The notes: a model not told the origin generated them from the sequence alone. A stretch of 64,000 nucleotides of DNA from Deinococcus cellulosilyticus NBRC 106333 = KACC 11606 (GCF_007990775.1 NZ_BJXB01000009.1:124001-188000), one strand, 5' to 3'; shown: positions 53,422-62,469, numbered from the stretch's first letter. Made by a program: numbers and translations.

Positions 53422-53604
53422 TTAAAGGTCTATGTGGATGTCTGGTGGTGAGGTGTCCACATGGTGAACCACCTGAACCACCAGACCTTTCTGACCATTG
53501 ATCTGAACGTGATCCCCAACCCTGGGAACAGCATAAAAACCCACCAGTTGTTCAATTTGCCTGTCGTTGGTGCTTTTGACCAGAATCCTGCACATGATCA
53601 ACAT
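53422..53604 (-). CDS. Small conserved-looking protein of unknown function
   Basis: This encodes 60 residues from ATG 53604, with GGGAGGA six bases upstream; the longer frame to 53691 lacks this support. The sequence MCRILVKSTNDRQIEQLVGF, then VPRVGDHVQINGQKGLVVQVVHHVD, suggests a small beta-barrel with a KOW/SH3-like turn. No function is recognised. Its own ribosome-binding site and terminator support it as a real gene. Confidence 0.7.
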   Translation of the reverse strand: MLIMCRILVKSTNDRQIEQLVGFYAVPRVGDHVQINGQKGLVVQVVHHVDTSPPDIHIDL

Positions 53605-53843
53605 GTTGTCCTCCCTGGAAATGTTTGAAATCCTTTTGAATCTTACTTCTTTCAGAAGGACTGAGCACAATGGTCTGGGCAGGCTGGACACCCGCCCTCC
53701 TGCTGGTCAGAGGATCTTGGGCCACGACTCAACCGTCAGACACAAAATCCATCAGGTCCTCTCCTGAAGCTGCTGAAATCATGCACTGAAAACCCTGACA
53801 TTCCACTGTGAGAGACAGCGGAATGTCAGGCCCCATCACACAG

Positions 53844-53849
53844 TACACT
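53844..53849 (+). promoter_or_regulatory. Leaderless -10 box of the TrkA-C gene
   Basis: TACACT ends six bases before ATG 53856. The ten bases TACACTTGAA are identical to those before the glycerate kinase gene. Confidence 0.5.
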
Positions 53850-53855
53850 TGAAGC

Positions 53856-54335
53856 ATGGTCGAAGTCATCGAGAGCACCCTCCCTGGTGTGGGTCGCAAA
53901 TACATCATGAAACTGCGCTCTGGAGGCAGTGTCACCGTCATCTCCAAACCGGACGGCACCCGCGAAATGTACCACTTCAAGGGGAAAGACGACATCCCTT
54001 GCGACACCGTGCAGTTCAATCCTGAAGAAGCCCAGCAATTTGCCACCCTGCTCGGTGCGAATTTCTCCAAACCTGCCCTCAAGGAGGAAATCGAACTGGT
54101 GCTCGGCAAGCTGCAACTGGAGTGGATCACCTTATCGGAAGGGGTGAGCTGTGTCGGGCACACGCTGGGTGAACTGAACCTGCGTGCCCTCACCGGAGCC
54201 AGTGTGATTGCCATCATGCGGGGCGATGAGGCCATCCCCAACCCCCAGGTCTCTGAAGTCCTGCAACTCGGGGACACCCTGGTGTTGATCGGCAATGACC
54301 TGCAGATCAAAAAAGCCAGTGTCCTGCTGATGTGA
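53856..54335 (+). CDS. TrkA-C domain regulatory subunit, KhtT-like
   Basis: This encodes 159 residues. The C-terminal RCK/TrkA-C domain is clear (HTLGELNLRALTGASVIAIMRGD, then PNPQVSEVLQLGDTLVLIGN). The N-terminal half (LPGVGRKYIMKLRSGGSVTV) matches KhtT-type subunits, which bind nucleotide or divalent signals and gate a K+/H+ antiporter. The membrane partner follows 110 bases downstream. The start lacks a ribosome-binding site and is probably leaderless. Confidence 0.88.
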   Translation: MVEVIESTLPGVGRKYIMKLRSGGSVTVISKPDGTREMYHFKGKDDIPCDTVQFNPEEAQQFATLLGANFSKPALKEEIELVLGKLQLEWITLSEGVSCVGHTLGELNLRALTGASVIAIMRGDEAIPNPQVSEVLQLGDTLVLIGNDLQIKKASVLLM

Positions 54336-54445
54336 TTTTTACCTTTGCTTGAGCCCTTTCTGCCCTGTTTTCAGACCTGACTTCCCATCAGGTCTCTTGC
54401 CTTTTGAACACGACCTTCTGAACACAGTTTAAAGAGGAGATCATT

Positions 54446-55669
54446 TTGCCTTACGCAGATGGACTGAAGCATTTCGTGGAATCCCTCGGAGCCCTGGGAG
54501 AACTGGGCCTCATTGGTCTGGGTCTGTGGTTGAGTGGTCTTGTGGCCCAGTGGCTCAAATTGCCTGCCCTGCTCGGTTACATCGTGCTGGGCTTCCTGTG
54601 TGGCCCGATGGGTCCACTGCCCATCATTTACCCATCCGAGATCACTGCAGCCCTATCAGAGATTGGTGTGGTGCTGCTGATGTTTTTCATTGGTCTGGAA
54701 TTCTCGCTGAAGCGTTTTCTGGAAGCGAGGGGCACCATCCTGAAATCTGGCATGCTGGACCTCCTCAACCTGCCTCTGGGATTCGCTGTGGGACTGATGC
54801 TGGGGTTTGGGTTCTGGCAGTGCGTGTTTCTGGCAGGCATCACCTACGTGAGCAGTTCCGGGGTGATCATCCGCATGCTGACCGAGCGGCAGCAGGTGGC
54901 ACTCCCGGAAGCGGAACGCACCCTGGGTGTGCTGATTTTTGAAGACCTGGCCATGATCCTGTACCTGGGTACCCTCAGTGTCTTTACCGGAGGCAACATC
55001 TGGCAGAAACTCCTCGGGGTGATCGGTTTTGCCGTGATTTATGTGGTGCTCCTGCGTTTCGGACGCCCGATGCTGGAAAAAATCATGGAAGGCCAGAGCA
55101 AAGAGCAACTGGTGCTTCTGATGCTGGGCGGGGTGGCGATGTTCGCAGCCCTGGCCCACCTGATGTCCTTTCCAGATGCAGTTGCGGCTTTCTTGCTGGG
55201 TGCACTGGTGGGCGAACTGAGCCGCATGCACGAGGTGGAAGAGGTTTTGACCCCATGGCGAGATGTGGCTGTGGGGGCATTTTTTCTGGGGTTCGGCCTG
55301 AAGGTGGAAGCCCTGGCTTTGCTGGGTTCCCTGCTGACCGCAATTCCTCTGCTGCTGTTCACCCTCTTCAGCAAGACCATCACCGGGTTCTTTGCCGGGA
55401 AGGCCACCGGGCTGAGCCTGCGTGCGGCAGTGGGACACGGCCTGATGCTGCTCCCCAGAGGGGAATTCAGTCTGGTGATCGCTGGTCTGGCCGTGAGCAG
55501 TCCGCTCCTCTCCCAGATCCAGAAAACCGAACTGTATGAACTCACCAGTGCCTACGTGCTGCTGACCATCCTGCTGGGTGTGGTGGTGAGCTCCTACCAC
55601 ATTCCCCTCACCCGATGGCTTGCAGAACGCAGGTTCATTCAGCGGTTTGAGGGCACTGCAGGGGATTGA
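54446..55669 (+). CDS. CPA2-family cation/proton antiporter, KhtU-like
   Basis: This encodes 407 residues from TTG 54446, preceded by AGAGGAGA. About twelve membrane helices are visible, with LGYIVLGFLCGPMG, LLMFFIGLEFSLKRF and the paired acidic region typical of CPA2 (FEDLAMILYLG). With the TrkA-C protein upstream it forms a probable K+ or Na+ efflux system driven by protons. No C-terminal TrkA-N domain is fused, which fits the separate regulatory subunit. Confidence 0.93.
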   Translation: MPYADGLKHFVESLGALGELGLIGLGLWLSGLVAQWLKLPALLGYIVLGFLCGPMGPLPIIYPSEITAALSEIGVVLLMFFIGLEFSLKRFLEARGTILKSGMLDLLNLPLGFAVGLMLGFGFWQCVFLAGITYVSSSGVIIRMLTERQQVALPEAERTLGVLIFEDLAMILYLGTLSVFTGGNIWQKLLGVIGFAVIYVVLLRFGRPMLEKIMEGQSKEQLVLLMLGGVAMFAALAHLMSFPDAVAAFLLGALVGELSRMHEVEEVLTPWRDVAVGAFFLGFGLKVEALALLGSLLTAIPLLLFTLFSKTITGFFAGKATGLSLRAAVGHGLMLLPRGEFSLVIAGLAVSSPLLSQIQKTELYELTSAYVLLTILLGVVVSSYHIPLTRWLAERRFIQRFEGTAGD

Positions 55670-55840
55670 AGAAGTTAAATCCCAGGTTTTGCTTTCAAAC
55701 CGCATCAGCATAGGGTGATTCCCGGATGCACTGTGCAGGGCTGGACGTTATGCTGCGGGCATCTTCTTTCAACGTCTTGCTCCATTGAGCTGCACACCTG
55801 CAGTGCAAGTCAGCTGCACCTGCAACAGAAAGGAAAAACC

Positions 55841-56467
55841 ATGATGCACCAGTTGAACCTTCACTTCTCCCAGAACGACCTTGAGGTTTTCCAGCAAAGC
55901 GGGCTGCAGGTGGCTCTGGTCAAATCTGGACCAGACGCCTGGCCCTCGGTGACCTGGATTGCATTTTCTCCATACATGAGCAATGTCATCACCTGGGAGG
56001 AAAATTATGAGATCTACACCTCCCAGTCCCAGCTGCAGCCTGGCAGTGAGATCATCATGGATTCCACCCTCCCTGCACAACCTGGCCGAAAATACATGTA
56101 TCAGAACATGTTTTTACAGGACGCTGGACCTCAGGATGGAGGCACGCCAGACCGTTTCCAGCTCGTCAATCGAAATTCCCAGATGGTCACCGCTGGTCTG
56201 GCGCAGGGTGCTGAAGTCAATGGCCAGTTCTTTTCTCCCGGTCCAGTGGGTGCTGTGCAAGTGTTCCCAGACCAGAGCACTTTTCTGACCCCTGCAAATC
56301 AGGTGCTTGTGTTCGCAACACCTTTCATTCAGGGTGGAACGGTCACTTCACAATTGCCAGGAAATGCACTCAGACTCGATTTTCAATCAGGCAACCCCAG
56401 CCAGAGTGTCCGCTTTGACCTCCGCACAGGGGGTTTTGTGCCTGATCAGATGCCAGCCATACAGTGA
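55841..56467 (+). CDS. Hypothetical beta-rich protein
   Basis: This encodes 208 residues from ATG 55841, with AAAGGA seven bases upstream; the frame is open from 55715. No signal peptide or membrane segment is seen. The sequence is rich in Gln, Ser and Pro with alternating hydrophobic residues (WPSVTWIAFSPYMSNVITWE, EIYTSQSQLQPGSEI), suggesting beta structure. I do not recognise a family. It converges on the sensor kinase with a 12-bp gap. Confidence 0.75.
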   Translation: MMHQLNLHFSQNDLEVFQQSGLQVALVKSGPDAWPSVTWIAFSPYMSNVITWEENYEIYTSQSQLQPGSEIIMDSTLPAQPGRKYMYQNMFLQDAGPQDGGTPDRFQLVNRNSQMVTAGLAQGAEVNGQFFSPGPVGAVQVFPDQSTFLTPANQVLVFATPFIQGGTVTSQLPGNALRLDFQSGNPSQSVRFDLRTGGFVPDQMPAIQ

Positions 56468-56479
56468 ATCCTCTGCAAC

Positions 56480-57754
56480 TCACTTGCCAAACAGCAGGGT
56501 GAAAATGGCCCCCCCCTCTGGATGGTTGCCTGCCTCCAGGGTTCCACCGTGCGCCTCCACGATGGCCCTGGCAATGGGGAGGCCCAGACCTGAGCCGCCA
56601 TCTCCCCTGCTCTGGCGGGTTCTGGAAAAATCCCCCTTGTAAAACCGCTCGAAAACCCGCTCCAGGGCCTCGGGAGGGATGCCTGATCCGTGGTCTCTGA
56701 CGGTGATCTGGGTCCCTCTTTCCGTCCTGCGGGCCTGAATCTCAATGGGCCCCTGGGCGTAATTGGTGGCGTTTTCCAGCAGGTTGTTGAGCACACGGGT
56801 GATCTGGGCAGGATCAAACACAGCTGTGAGTGATGGGGGGATGGTCTCCAGCACAATCTCCAGCCCCAGGTCCCCTGCCCTGCGCTGGTAGGCCTGAACG
56901 ACATCCCTCAGGAAGTCCTGAAGCTTGAGGGTTTCGGTTCTCAGTTGCATCCCGCCACTTTCTGCCAGTGATAAGGTGCGCAGGTCCGTGACCAGCTGGG
57001 AAAGCAGCATCACCTGATGGTGAAGTCGATCCAGTGCCTGTTCATCTGTTGGGGTCACTCCATCTTGCATGGCTTCGATTTCTGAGCGCATCACTGCAAG
57101 GGGGGTTCTCAGGTCATGGGCGATGTCGGCCACCAGATTGCGCCTCCAGTTTTCCTGGCGCTCCAGGCCAGTCACCAGGTTGTTGAAGGCCTCGGTGAGG
57201 GTGCGCAGTTCACTGTGCATGGAAGGGAGGCGCAACTTGAGGCCCCTTTCTCCACGCTCCAGACGCTTTGCCCCTTCGGTGAGTTTGATCAGGGGGGAGG
57301 TGAAAATGCGGGTCACTGCTCCGGCAGCCATCGAGGCCAGAAAAAAGGAAAACATCGCAGACATGAACGCCGTTCCCGTGATGCGCTGGAACACCTCACG
57401 GGCCTGGGCGTGTTCTGGACCCGTCATGTGTTTCCATTTCCAGAACGCATGCTTGTAGGCTTCCGGGGCATCTGGAAAGAGGGCACTGTACACCGAGCCC
57501 AGTGTAAACCAGGTGTTCAGGAACACGGCTGCCAGGGCCACAAACGCAAAAATCACCGTCAGCCTCTTGCGAATTCCCCAGCCCTGCTTCCTGAACTTGC
57601 GCCCCTTGCTGAATTTTTCCCGCAACTCGGGGTTCTCGCGCAGGATTTTTCGCATGCGCCTGAAGTGCCCGAAAGGGTGCTGTTCGAGGGGGTGTTCAAA
57701 ATGCGATTTGAAGGGGGGTTCGCAGTGCTTTTCAGTGTGTCTTTTGTGGCCCAT
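56480..57754 (-). CDS. Two-component sensor histidine kinase
   Basis: This encodes 424 residues. A long His/Lys/Arg-rich cytoplasmic N terminus (about 1-63) precedes two membrane helices (about 65-83 and 128-150) with a short external loop between. HAMP follows, then HisKA with the phospho-acceptor His in ADIAHDLRTPLAVM, and HATPase with LLENATNYAQ, RDHGSGIPPEA and GSGLGLPIAR. It lies eight bases after the response regulator. The His-rich N terminus could bind metal (inference). Confidence 0.93.
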   Translation of the reverse strand: MGHKRHTEKHCEPPFKSHFEHPLEQHPFGHFRRMRKILRENPELREKFSKGRKFRKQGWGIRKRLTVIFAFVALAAVFLNTWFTLGSVYSALFPDAPEAYKHAFWKWKHMTGPEHAQAREVFQRITGTAFMSAMFSFFLASMAAGAVTRIFTSPLIKLTEGAKRLERGERGLKLRLPSMHSELRTLTEAFNNLVTGLERQENWRRNLVADIAHDLRTPLAVMRSEIEAMQDGVTPTDEQALDRLHHQVMLLSQLVTDLRTLSLAESGGMQLRTETLKLQDFLRDVVQAYQRRAGDLGLEIVLETIPPSLTAVFDPAQITRVLNNLLENATNYAQGPIEIQARRTERGTQITVRDHGSGIPPEALERVFERFYKGDFSRTRQSRGDGGSGLGLPIARAIVEAHGGTLEAGNHPEGGAIFTLLFGK

Positions 57755-57762
57755 GTTTCCCC

Positions 57763-58446
57763 TCAGTGCACCATGAGCTTGTAGCCCACGCCCCGCACCG
57801 TGTCAATCCGGTCCCCGTAAGGACCGAGCTTGCGGCGGATGTTCTTGATGTGGGCGTCCACCGTGCGTTCATCGGCGTAGGCGGCAGCATCTCCAGTGAC
57901 AGCCAGCAACTCTGCACGTTGCCTGACCCGGTTGGGTTCTTTTGCCAGCAGGGCCAGCAGCTTGATTTCACTGGTGGTGAGGTCCATGATCTGGCCTTCG
58001 CAGCGCACCTCAAAGGCTCCGAGGTTCACTTCCAGCGCACCCACCCGGTACACCTCCGGGGCCATCACCTGCCCCTTTGCCCTTCTGAGCACAGCTTTGA
58101 CCCTGGCAATGACCTCTCTTGGGCTGTAGGGTTTGACCACGTAGTCATCTGCTCCAAGTCCCAGGCCAACCAGTTTGTCCACCTCGTCATCTCTGGCCGT
58201 CAGCATGATGATGGGCAGATCAGACTCTGCCCTCACCCGACGTGCCACTTCAAATCCGTCCAGCAGAGGCAGCATCAGGTCCAGCAGGATCAGATCGGGT
58301 TGCGCAGCACGCCACAGCTCCAGAGCCTGCACCCCATTCTTGGCCCGCTCCGTCTGAAAGCCTTCCCGTTTCAGGTAGTCTTCCAGAATCTCGGCAAGGC
58401 GGGCTTCATCTTCAACGATCAGGATGGTCTGGGCCATGTGTTTCAT
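57763..58446 (-). CDS. OmpR/PhoB-family response regulator
   Basis: This encodes 227 residues from ATG 58446, with GAGGG six bases upstream. The receiver domain has the phospho-acceptor Asp in DLILLDLMLP and Lys in DDYVVKPYSPRE. The C-terminal winged helix is complete (TSEIKLLALLAKEPNRV, then ERTVDAHIKNIRRKLG and TVRGVGYKL). It is cotranscribed with the sensor kinase. Target promoters are not evident. Confidence 0.95.
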   Translation of the reverse strand: MKHMAQTILIVEDEARLAEILEDYLKREGFQTERAKNGVQALELWRAAQPDLILLDLMLPLLDGFEVARRVRAESDLPIIMLTARDDEVDKLVGLGLGADDYVVKPYSPREVIARVKAVLRRAKGQVMAPEVYRVGALEVNLGAFEVRCEGQIMDLTTSEIKLLALLAKEPNRVRQRAELLAVTGDAAAYADERTVDAHIKNIRRKLGPYGDRIDTVRGVGYKLMVH

Positions 58447-58460
58447 GCTACACCCTCGGG

Positions 58461-58485
58461 AGCCGTCAGCAATCAGCAGTCAGCG
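58461..58485. repeat. Short intergenic simple repeat
   Basis: GTCAGCAATCAGCAGTCAGC carries three to four copies of TCAGC/ATCAGC units upstream of the response regulator. It is similar in style to the repeats at 21408 and 35640. Confidence 0.4.
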
Positions 58486-58509
58486 AAGAGAATCTCAGAA
58501 ATGAATCAA

Positions 58510-58533
58510 AGGGACAGGTGGGTGCCTGTCCCT
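58510..58533 (-). terminator. Terminator of the SHOCT gene
   Basis: AGGGACAGG-tgggtg-CCTGTCCCT, followed on the minus strand by TTGATTCATTT. Confidence 0.7.
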
Positions 58534-58554
58534 GAATGGTCTGGAATGCAGCCC

Positions 58555-58959
58555 TCAGCTTTCCAGGGCTTTACGGATGGCCTCATACTCCTCGGGGGTG
58601 ATTTCTCCCTGGGCCAGACGGTAACGGGCCACTTCCAGAGCGCGGTCAGTAGCCATAAAGGGAGGACGCCACTCTGTTGCCACTTCCTCTTCTTTTTTGA
58701 CCCCCAGACCAGCCATCAGGTTCTGGTACTCCTCGCGGTCAATTTCTCCACGGGCGTAGCGTTCACGGACGATGTGGGTGGCGTTGCTGTGGTCACCAAA
58801 CTGCTGGCGCAGGTGCTTCATTTTCTTCCAGTGGCGTCTTCCTCCACAGGGGCCTCCAAAGGCAAGCATGCGCAGCAGGCCAAAGATGAACACAAAGAAC
58901 AGGACCGTGCCTACAAAATTCAGAAAGCCCAGTCCAAAACCGATTCCTGATTCAAACAT
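58555..58959 (-). CDS. Small membrane protein with two SHOCT motifs
   Basis: This encodes 134 residues with AAAGGAG before the ATG. One membrane helix (about 8-33, FLNFVGTVLFFVFIFGLLRML) precedes a basic region. Two SHOCT-type helical motifs follow (YARGEIDREEYQNLM and LAQGEITPEEYEAIRKAL), each with the G-E-I-[DT]-x-E-E-Y core. SHOCT segments often mediate oligomerisation. It lies upstream of, and in line with, the two-component genes but has its own terminator. Confidence 0.85.
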   Translation of the reverse strand: MFESGIGFGLGFLNFVGTVLFFVFIFGLLRMLAFGGPCGGRRHWKKMKHLRQQFGDHSNATHIVRERYARGEIDREEYQNLMAGLGVKKEEEVATEWRPPFMATDRALEVARYRLAQGEITPEEYEAIRKALES

Positions 58960-59114
58960 AGGGTGATTCTCCTTTCGCGCTGTTCAGCAGCGTTGGAATC
59001 AGGATAGGTCTGGGCGGGTGAATGCAGATGGATGGAATTGTGAATGCACTGTGAACGGGAACTCTTTCTTCTTTTCTCCTGTGGTACAACCTTTTTCATG
59101 CTTCCTGAACAAGA

Positions 59115-59146
59115 AGAAACTGCCCTCGTGTTTCAGGGCAGTTTCT
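59115..59146 (-). terminator. Terminator of the VWD protein gene
   Basis: AGAAACTGCCCT-N8-AGGGCAGTTTCT with T-rich DNA after it on the minus strand. Confidence 0.85.
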
Positions 59147-59159
59147 ACAATTCAAACCA

Positions 59160-61976
59160 TCAGTGCGGCTGGCAGGGGGTCCAGATGGGTTTGGGGGTCG
59201 CCATCTCGGGCACAGCGCAATCCCACCCCTGATCCCAGTACGGTTCCACCAGGCCCTTGACCTCATTCACCCAGGTCACCCGCCCACTCCTGGCATCCAG
59301 ATTCAACACATGCCACCACACCCCACTCGCCCCTTCTGGGACCTCCGCCTGCTCAAGCCACTGGTTGTCCACATCCGTCAGGTACACGGTGGCCCCCGAC
59401 AGGCTCCCGTTCAGGGCATGCACCCAGTACTCGTAATGCCCCTCCACAGCAAGCACCCTGAGTTTCACTTTCTCCATCTCTCTGGCATCAATCCGCTCAT
59501 CCCCCTTGATGATGTAGTCGTCTGGCAGCACCACCTGCTTTTGAATCTCAGACGGTGCACTTCCCTCCCGCGCCTGATCCCGCTCCAGGGTGGCCTGGCT
59601 GTCCTCGTCCCCAGGTCGAGCGTAATACACGTGGTACTTGCGGCTGGAGGGCAACCACAGGTGGGCATCCAGATCAGAAGACGCTGCCCCTTTCGGCCAG
59701 TCCAGGAAGATCTTGTACACCGCAGGGGCCTTCACCACCACAGGCACAGAGAACTGGACCTGTGGATCGGTTTTCAGTCGGGCAGTAAGGGTGTACGTTC
59801 CAGGGGTGGCTGGAGCAGTGTATTCCACTGCGTTCTTCGGCAAAACAGTGAGGGTGCCCTCAGAGGCTTCCCACAGCACTTCACGGTCGTCAAGCAACAC
59901 CGGAACCAGGGCCTTCAACACTGCAGTCTGTCCGGTGGTCACCTCCAGAACCCCAGGGTGGACGGTCACCTGTTTTGCTCTGGGATCTGCAAATCGGGAC
60001 ATTGCGGCCCACTCCGGGTCCTGGGTGACCACCACATCAAAGATGCAACTGTCCAGGGTTCCCGGACTGATCACCCCTGCCTCCCGACAGATGCGGTCTG
60101 CCTGCAAAATCTCTTCGGCTGGGAACCGGCTGAGGTTCACCGTCAGGCTGGGCTGCGAGGAGTCGGTGAAGGTCTGGGTGGAGGTTCCAGCCTCATAATC
60201 AAACAGGCTTTCTTGCTGGGTGATGCGCCAGCTTTCTCCAAACCGCCGGTACAAATCATGGTTTGAAGGGTAGTAGGGAAGCAGCGTCCCATCCTTCAAT
60301 TGGAAGTCATTCACCCCATTGTGGTCGAAATTGCCGAGCAACCCCACCCATTGCCCCTGCTGAGACGCAGGCACATGCAGCGAAACCGTGCCAAGAACGC
60401 CCGGTGGCAGGAAAACAGTGATCATTTTGCCATCTGCTGTCGAGAGGGTGAACAGGGCATCCTTCAGGGTGACCGTGGCTCCACTGGAAAGGGTGCGGCT
60501 CCACCAGGGGTCTGTGGAATGGATGGTTTCACCGTTGATTTTGACGGTGGCTGGGGCATTGACATTGGCATAAACCCCCACCCGGTCCTGCCCGATTCGC
60601 ACCGCGAGGGCAGCATTGCCTGACACATTGGCCTGCACAGGGGTGTAACGCACCTGCACTTCAAAAGGGTCTCCAGAGAGGGTGGATCTGGCAAGCACGA
60701 ATTCCCCAACCGCCTGGAAACTGTACTGCGTGCCATCAAAAGATTGCAGGTGAGGATCTCCAAAAGAGGTGCCTTCACCAGGAGCTTGATCAGAGCAGGG
60801 ACGGGGGGACACTTCCACGGTCGGAGGGGAAACCTCAAAGGTTTTTCGGTCTGTGAAGGTGTGCTGCTCCCCATCTTTGGTGGCCACCAGCACGGTTCCC
60901 AGCACATGGGTGCCTGGGGTTGCAGTAGAACCACTGATGGGCTTGACCAGAATGCTCTGGGGGCGAACCACGCTGGATGCAGCTGAAGGCTGTGATGCAG
61001 AGCTGAGGGGGGTCCCATCGAGGTAAGCCTGGAATTCCAGGAGAGTCCAACCCTCAAGCTCTTCGATGGAACTGAGGGTGTCCCGCTTGTGTATGGTGGT
61101 TTTGGTGGTGCTACACTCCTGTGGTGCTTCATTCACAATCGGATTTGGAACCACGCTGTTTTTCACCCTGGGCGGATTGGAACAAGTCATGGTGACCGAA
61201 CTGGAATTTTTAGGTTGATTGAGTTCATTACTGTACACCACAACCTTTAATTCAAATCTACCCGCCTGTATACACGAATATGTGGCTGTACTTTGTGCGG
61301 AAGTCAAAGCAGGCAAAGGGAAAGAAGGACTGGTATAATCTCCAAACTTAATGATGACTCTTTGCAGGTTTTTCCATCCAGAGTTTCTCATGATGATCTT
61401 AAACCTGAGTTGACTACCGACAAGTCCTCTGGGGTTGGGAGGATCAAAGACCGGAGGGTCCAGTTTGGCCCGATCTGGATAAATGTTTGGGTTAAAACTA
61501 CCATAAGAAGTTCGACCCAAAGGTGAACGCAACAAGCCTGCTACCCCATAAGCTCTGGCGAATTCCACATCTGCAGGTTCTCCATTGGTCACCCTACTGC
61601 TGGGGCCAGCCAGCTGTTTTAAACGATCTTCGTCCGTTTGACCAACAAAATCAGGAGGATGGGTATGATAGAACGCAACCAAGCGGTATCCTTCCAAATA
61701 CTCTGGATCGATAGGAGGGATGTGGCATGAACCAATGGCTGAACATCTTGGTCCTCTGGGCCACTGCACTATGCTGTATTTAGATCCAGTATTGCCTTCA
61801 TTCTGATAAATCCAGCCTCCCTCTTCATGGAGATCACGAGGATTGGAAATCGTTTTTTGCCACGCATTTTCCAAAGCATTTTTTATATCATTATTATTTA
61901 GCATATCTTGAGTGCTGACATTGATGGCTTTGGCCAACGAAAGCGCAATCCATATACAAATTATTAGGATTTTCAT
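59160..61976 (-). CDS. Secreted DUF4329/VWD-domain protein
   Basis: This encodes 938 residues from ATG 61976, with GGAAGG four bases upstream. A signal peptide (about 1-22) is followed by a DUF4329-like domain (about 30-150: GGWIYQNEGNTGS, LVAFYHTHPPDFVG, DVEFARAYGVAGLLRS), a module known from polymorphic toxin-type proteins. Middle Ig-like regions lead to a von Willebrand type D domain (about 430-620: GDPHLQSFDGTQYSFQAVGEF, then GLLGNFDHNGVNDF). A C-terminal beta domain has FLDWPKGAASSDLDAHLWLP. The DNA for the first 260 residues is AT-richer than the rest, which suggests a fusion. The lipoprotein gene lies directly upstream. Confidence 0.85.
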   Translation of the reverse strand: MKILIICIWIALSLAKAINVSTQDMLNNNDIKNALENAWQKTISNPRDLHEEGGWIYQNEGNTGSKYSIVQWPRGPRCSAIGSCHIPPIDPEYLEGYRLVAFYHTHPPDFVGQTDEDRLKQLAGPSSRVTNGEPADVEFARAYGVAGLLRSPLGRTSYGSFNPNIYPDRAKLDPPVFDPPNPRGLVGSQLRFKIIMRNSGWKNLQRVIIKFGDYTSPSFPLPALTSAQSTATYSCIQAGRFELKVVVYSNELNQPKNSSSVTMTCSNPPRVKNSVVPNPIVNEAPQECSTTKTTIHKRDTLSSIEELEGWTLLEFQAYLDGTPLSSASQPSAASSVVRPQSILVKPISGSTATPGTHVLGTVLVATKDGEQHTFTDRKTFEVSPPTVEVSPRPCSDQAPGEGTSFGDPHLQSFDGTQYSFQAVGEFVLARSTLSGDPFEVQVRYTPVQANVSGNAALAVRIGQDRVGVYANVNAPATVKINGETIHSTDPWWSRTLSSGATVTLKDALFTLSTADGKMITVFLPPGVLGTVSLHVPASQQGQWVGLLGNFDHNGVNDFQLKDGTLLPYYPSNHDLYRRFGESWRITQQESLFDYEAGTSTQTFTDSSQPSLTVNLSRFPAEEILQADRICREAGVISPGTLDSCIFDVVVTQDPEWAAMSRFADPRAKQVTVHPGVLEVTTGQTAVLKALVPVLLDDREVLWEASEGTLTVLPKNAVEYTAPATPGTYTLTARLKTDPQVQFSVPVVVKAPAVYKIFLDWPKGAASSDLDAHLWLPSSRKYHVYYARPGDEDSQATLERDQAREGSAPSEIQKQVVLPDDYIIKGDERIDAREMEKVKLRVLAVEGHYEYWVHALNGSLSGATVYLTDVDNQWLEQAEVPEGASGVWWHVLNLDARSGRVTWVNEVKGLVEPYWDQGWDCAVPEMATPKPIWTPCQPH

Positions 61977-61977
61977 T

Positions 61978-62370
61978 TTACCTTCCAGGCACAACCTTTA
62001 GAATTTCCAAGTCCTTCTTTCTAATTAAAACAACCGTACTACCTCCAGGCCAAATCACACCAGCAGGGGGGAGCTCATATATGCGAAATTCCCAATTATC
62101 TCCTTTATCAAATATCGAAAAGTTGAATTTATTCTCATCTAGTTTTTCATTCGGTAAATCATGTTCTTTGTTAAATTTATCAAAGTATTTGACTATTTTT
62201 TCAAAGATCTTACGTTGACTTTTGTTTATGTCTTTAAGCAATGTGTCCTGTGTGGGTATACTGTTCTCAACAATTTGGTTAGCAGGACCACTATCACTCT
62301 GTGGCCTCACACAACCCATTACAAAAGTTCCCAGACACCCCAACACTAAAAGTACTTTGTATAGCTTCAT
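61978..62370 (-). CDS. Small lipoprotein, possible immunity partner
   Basis: This encodes 130 residues from ATG 62370, with GGGGTAG upstream; the longer frame reads into the IS66 end. A lipobox (LGTFVMGC) predicts lipid anchoring. The C-terminal part (WEFRIYELPP, then GSTVVLIRKKDLEILKVV) resembles the beta hairpin of NTF2-fold immunity proteins, whose usual ending is a Val/Ile-Asp-Lys-x-Thr-Gly-x-Ile-Leu pattern; the likeness is weak. It ends one base before the DUF4329 gene start, so the two are cotranscribed. The DNA is AT-rich compared with its surroundings. Confidence 0.65.
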   Translation of the reverse strand: MKLYKVLLVLGCLGTFVMGCVRPQSDSGPANQIVENSIPTQDTLLKDINKSQRKIFEKIVKYFDKFNKEHDLPNEKLDENKFNFSIFDKGDNWEFRIYELPPAGVIWPGGSTVVLIRKKDLEILKVVPGR

Positions 62371-62469
62371 ATCTACCCCATCAAGAGAATTTGACTTGGC
62401 ACAAATTACTTGGCAACAAATCAACCTCATTGTACCATTTAAGGTCAATTCAAGATATAAAAAATCCAG

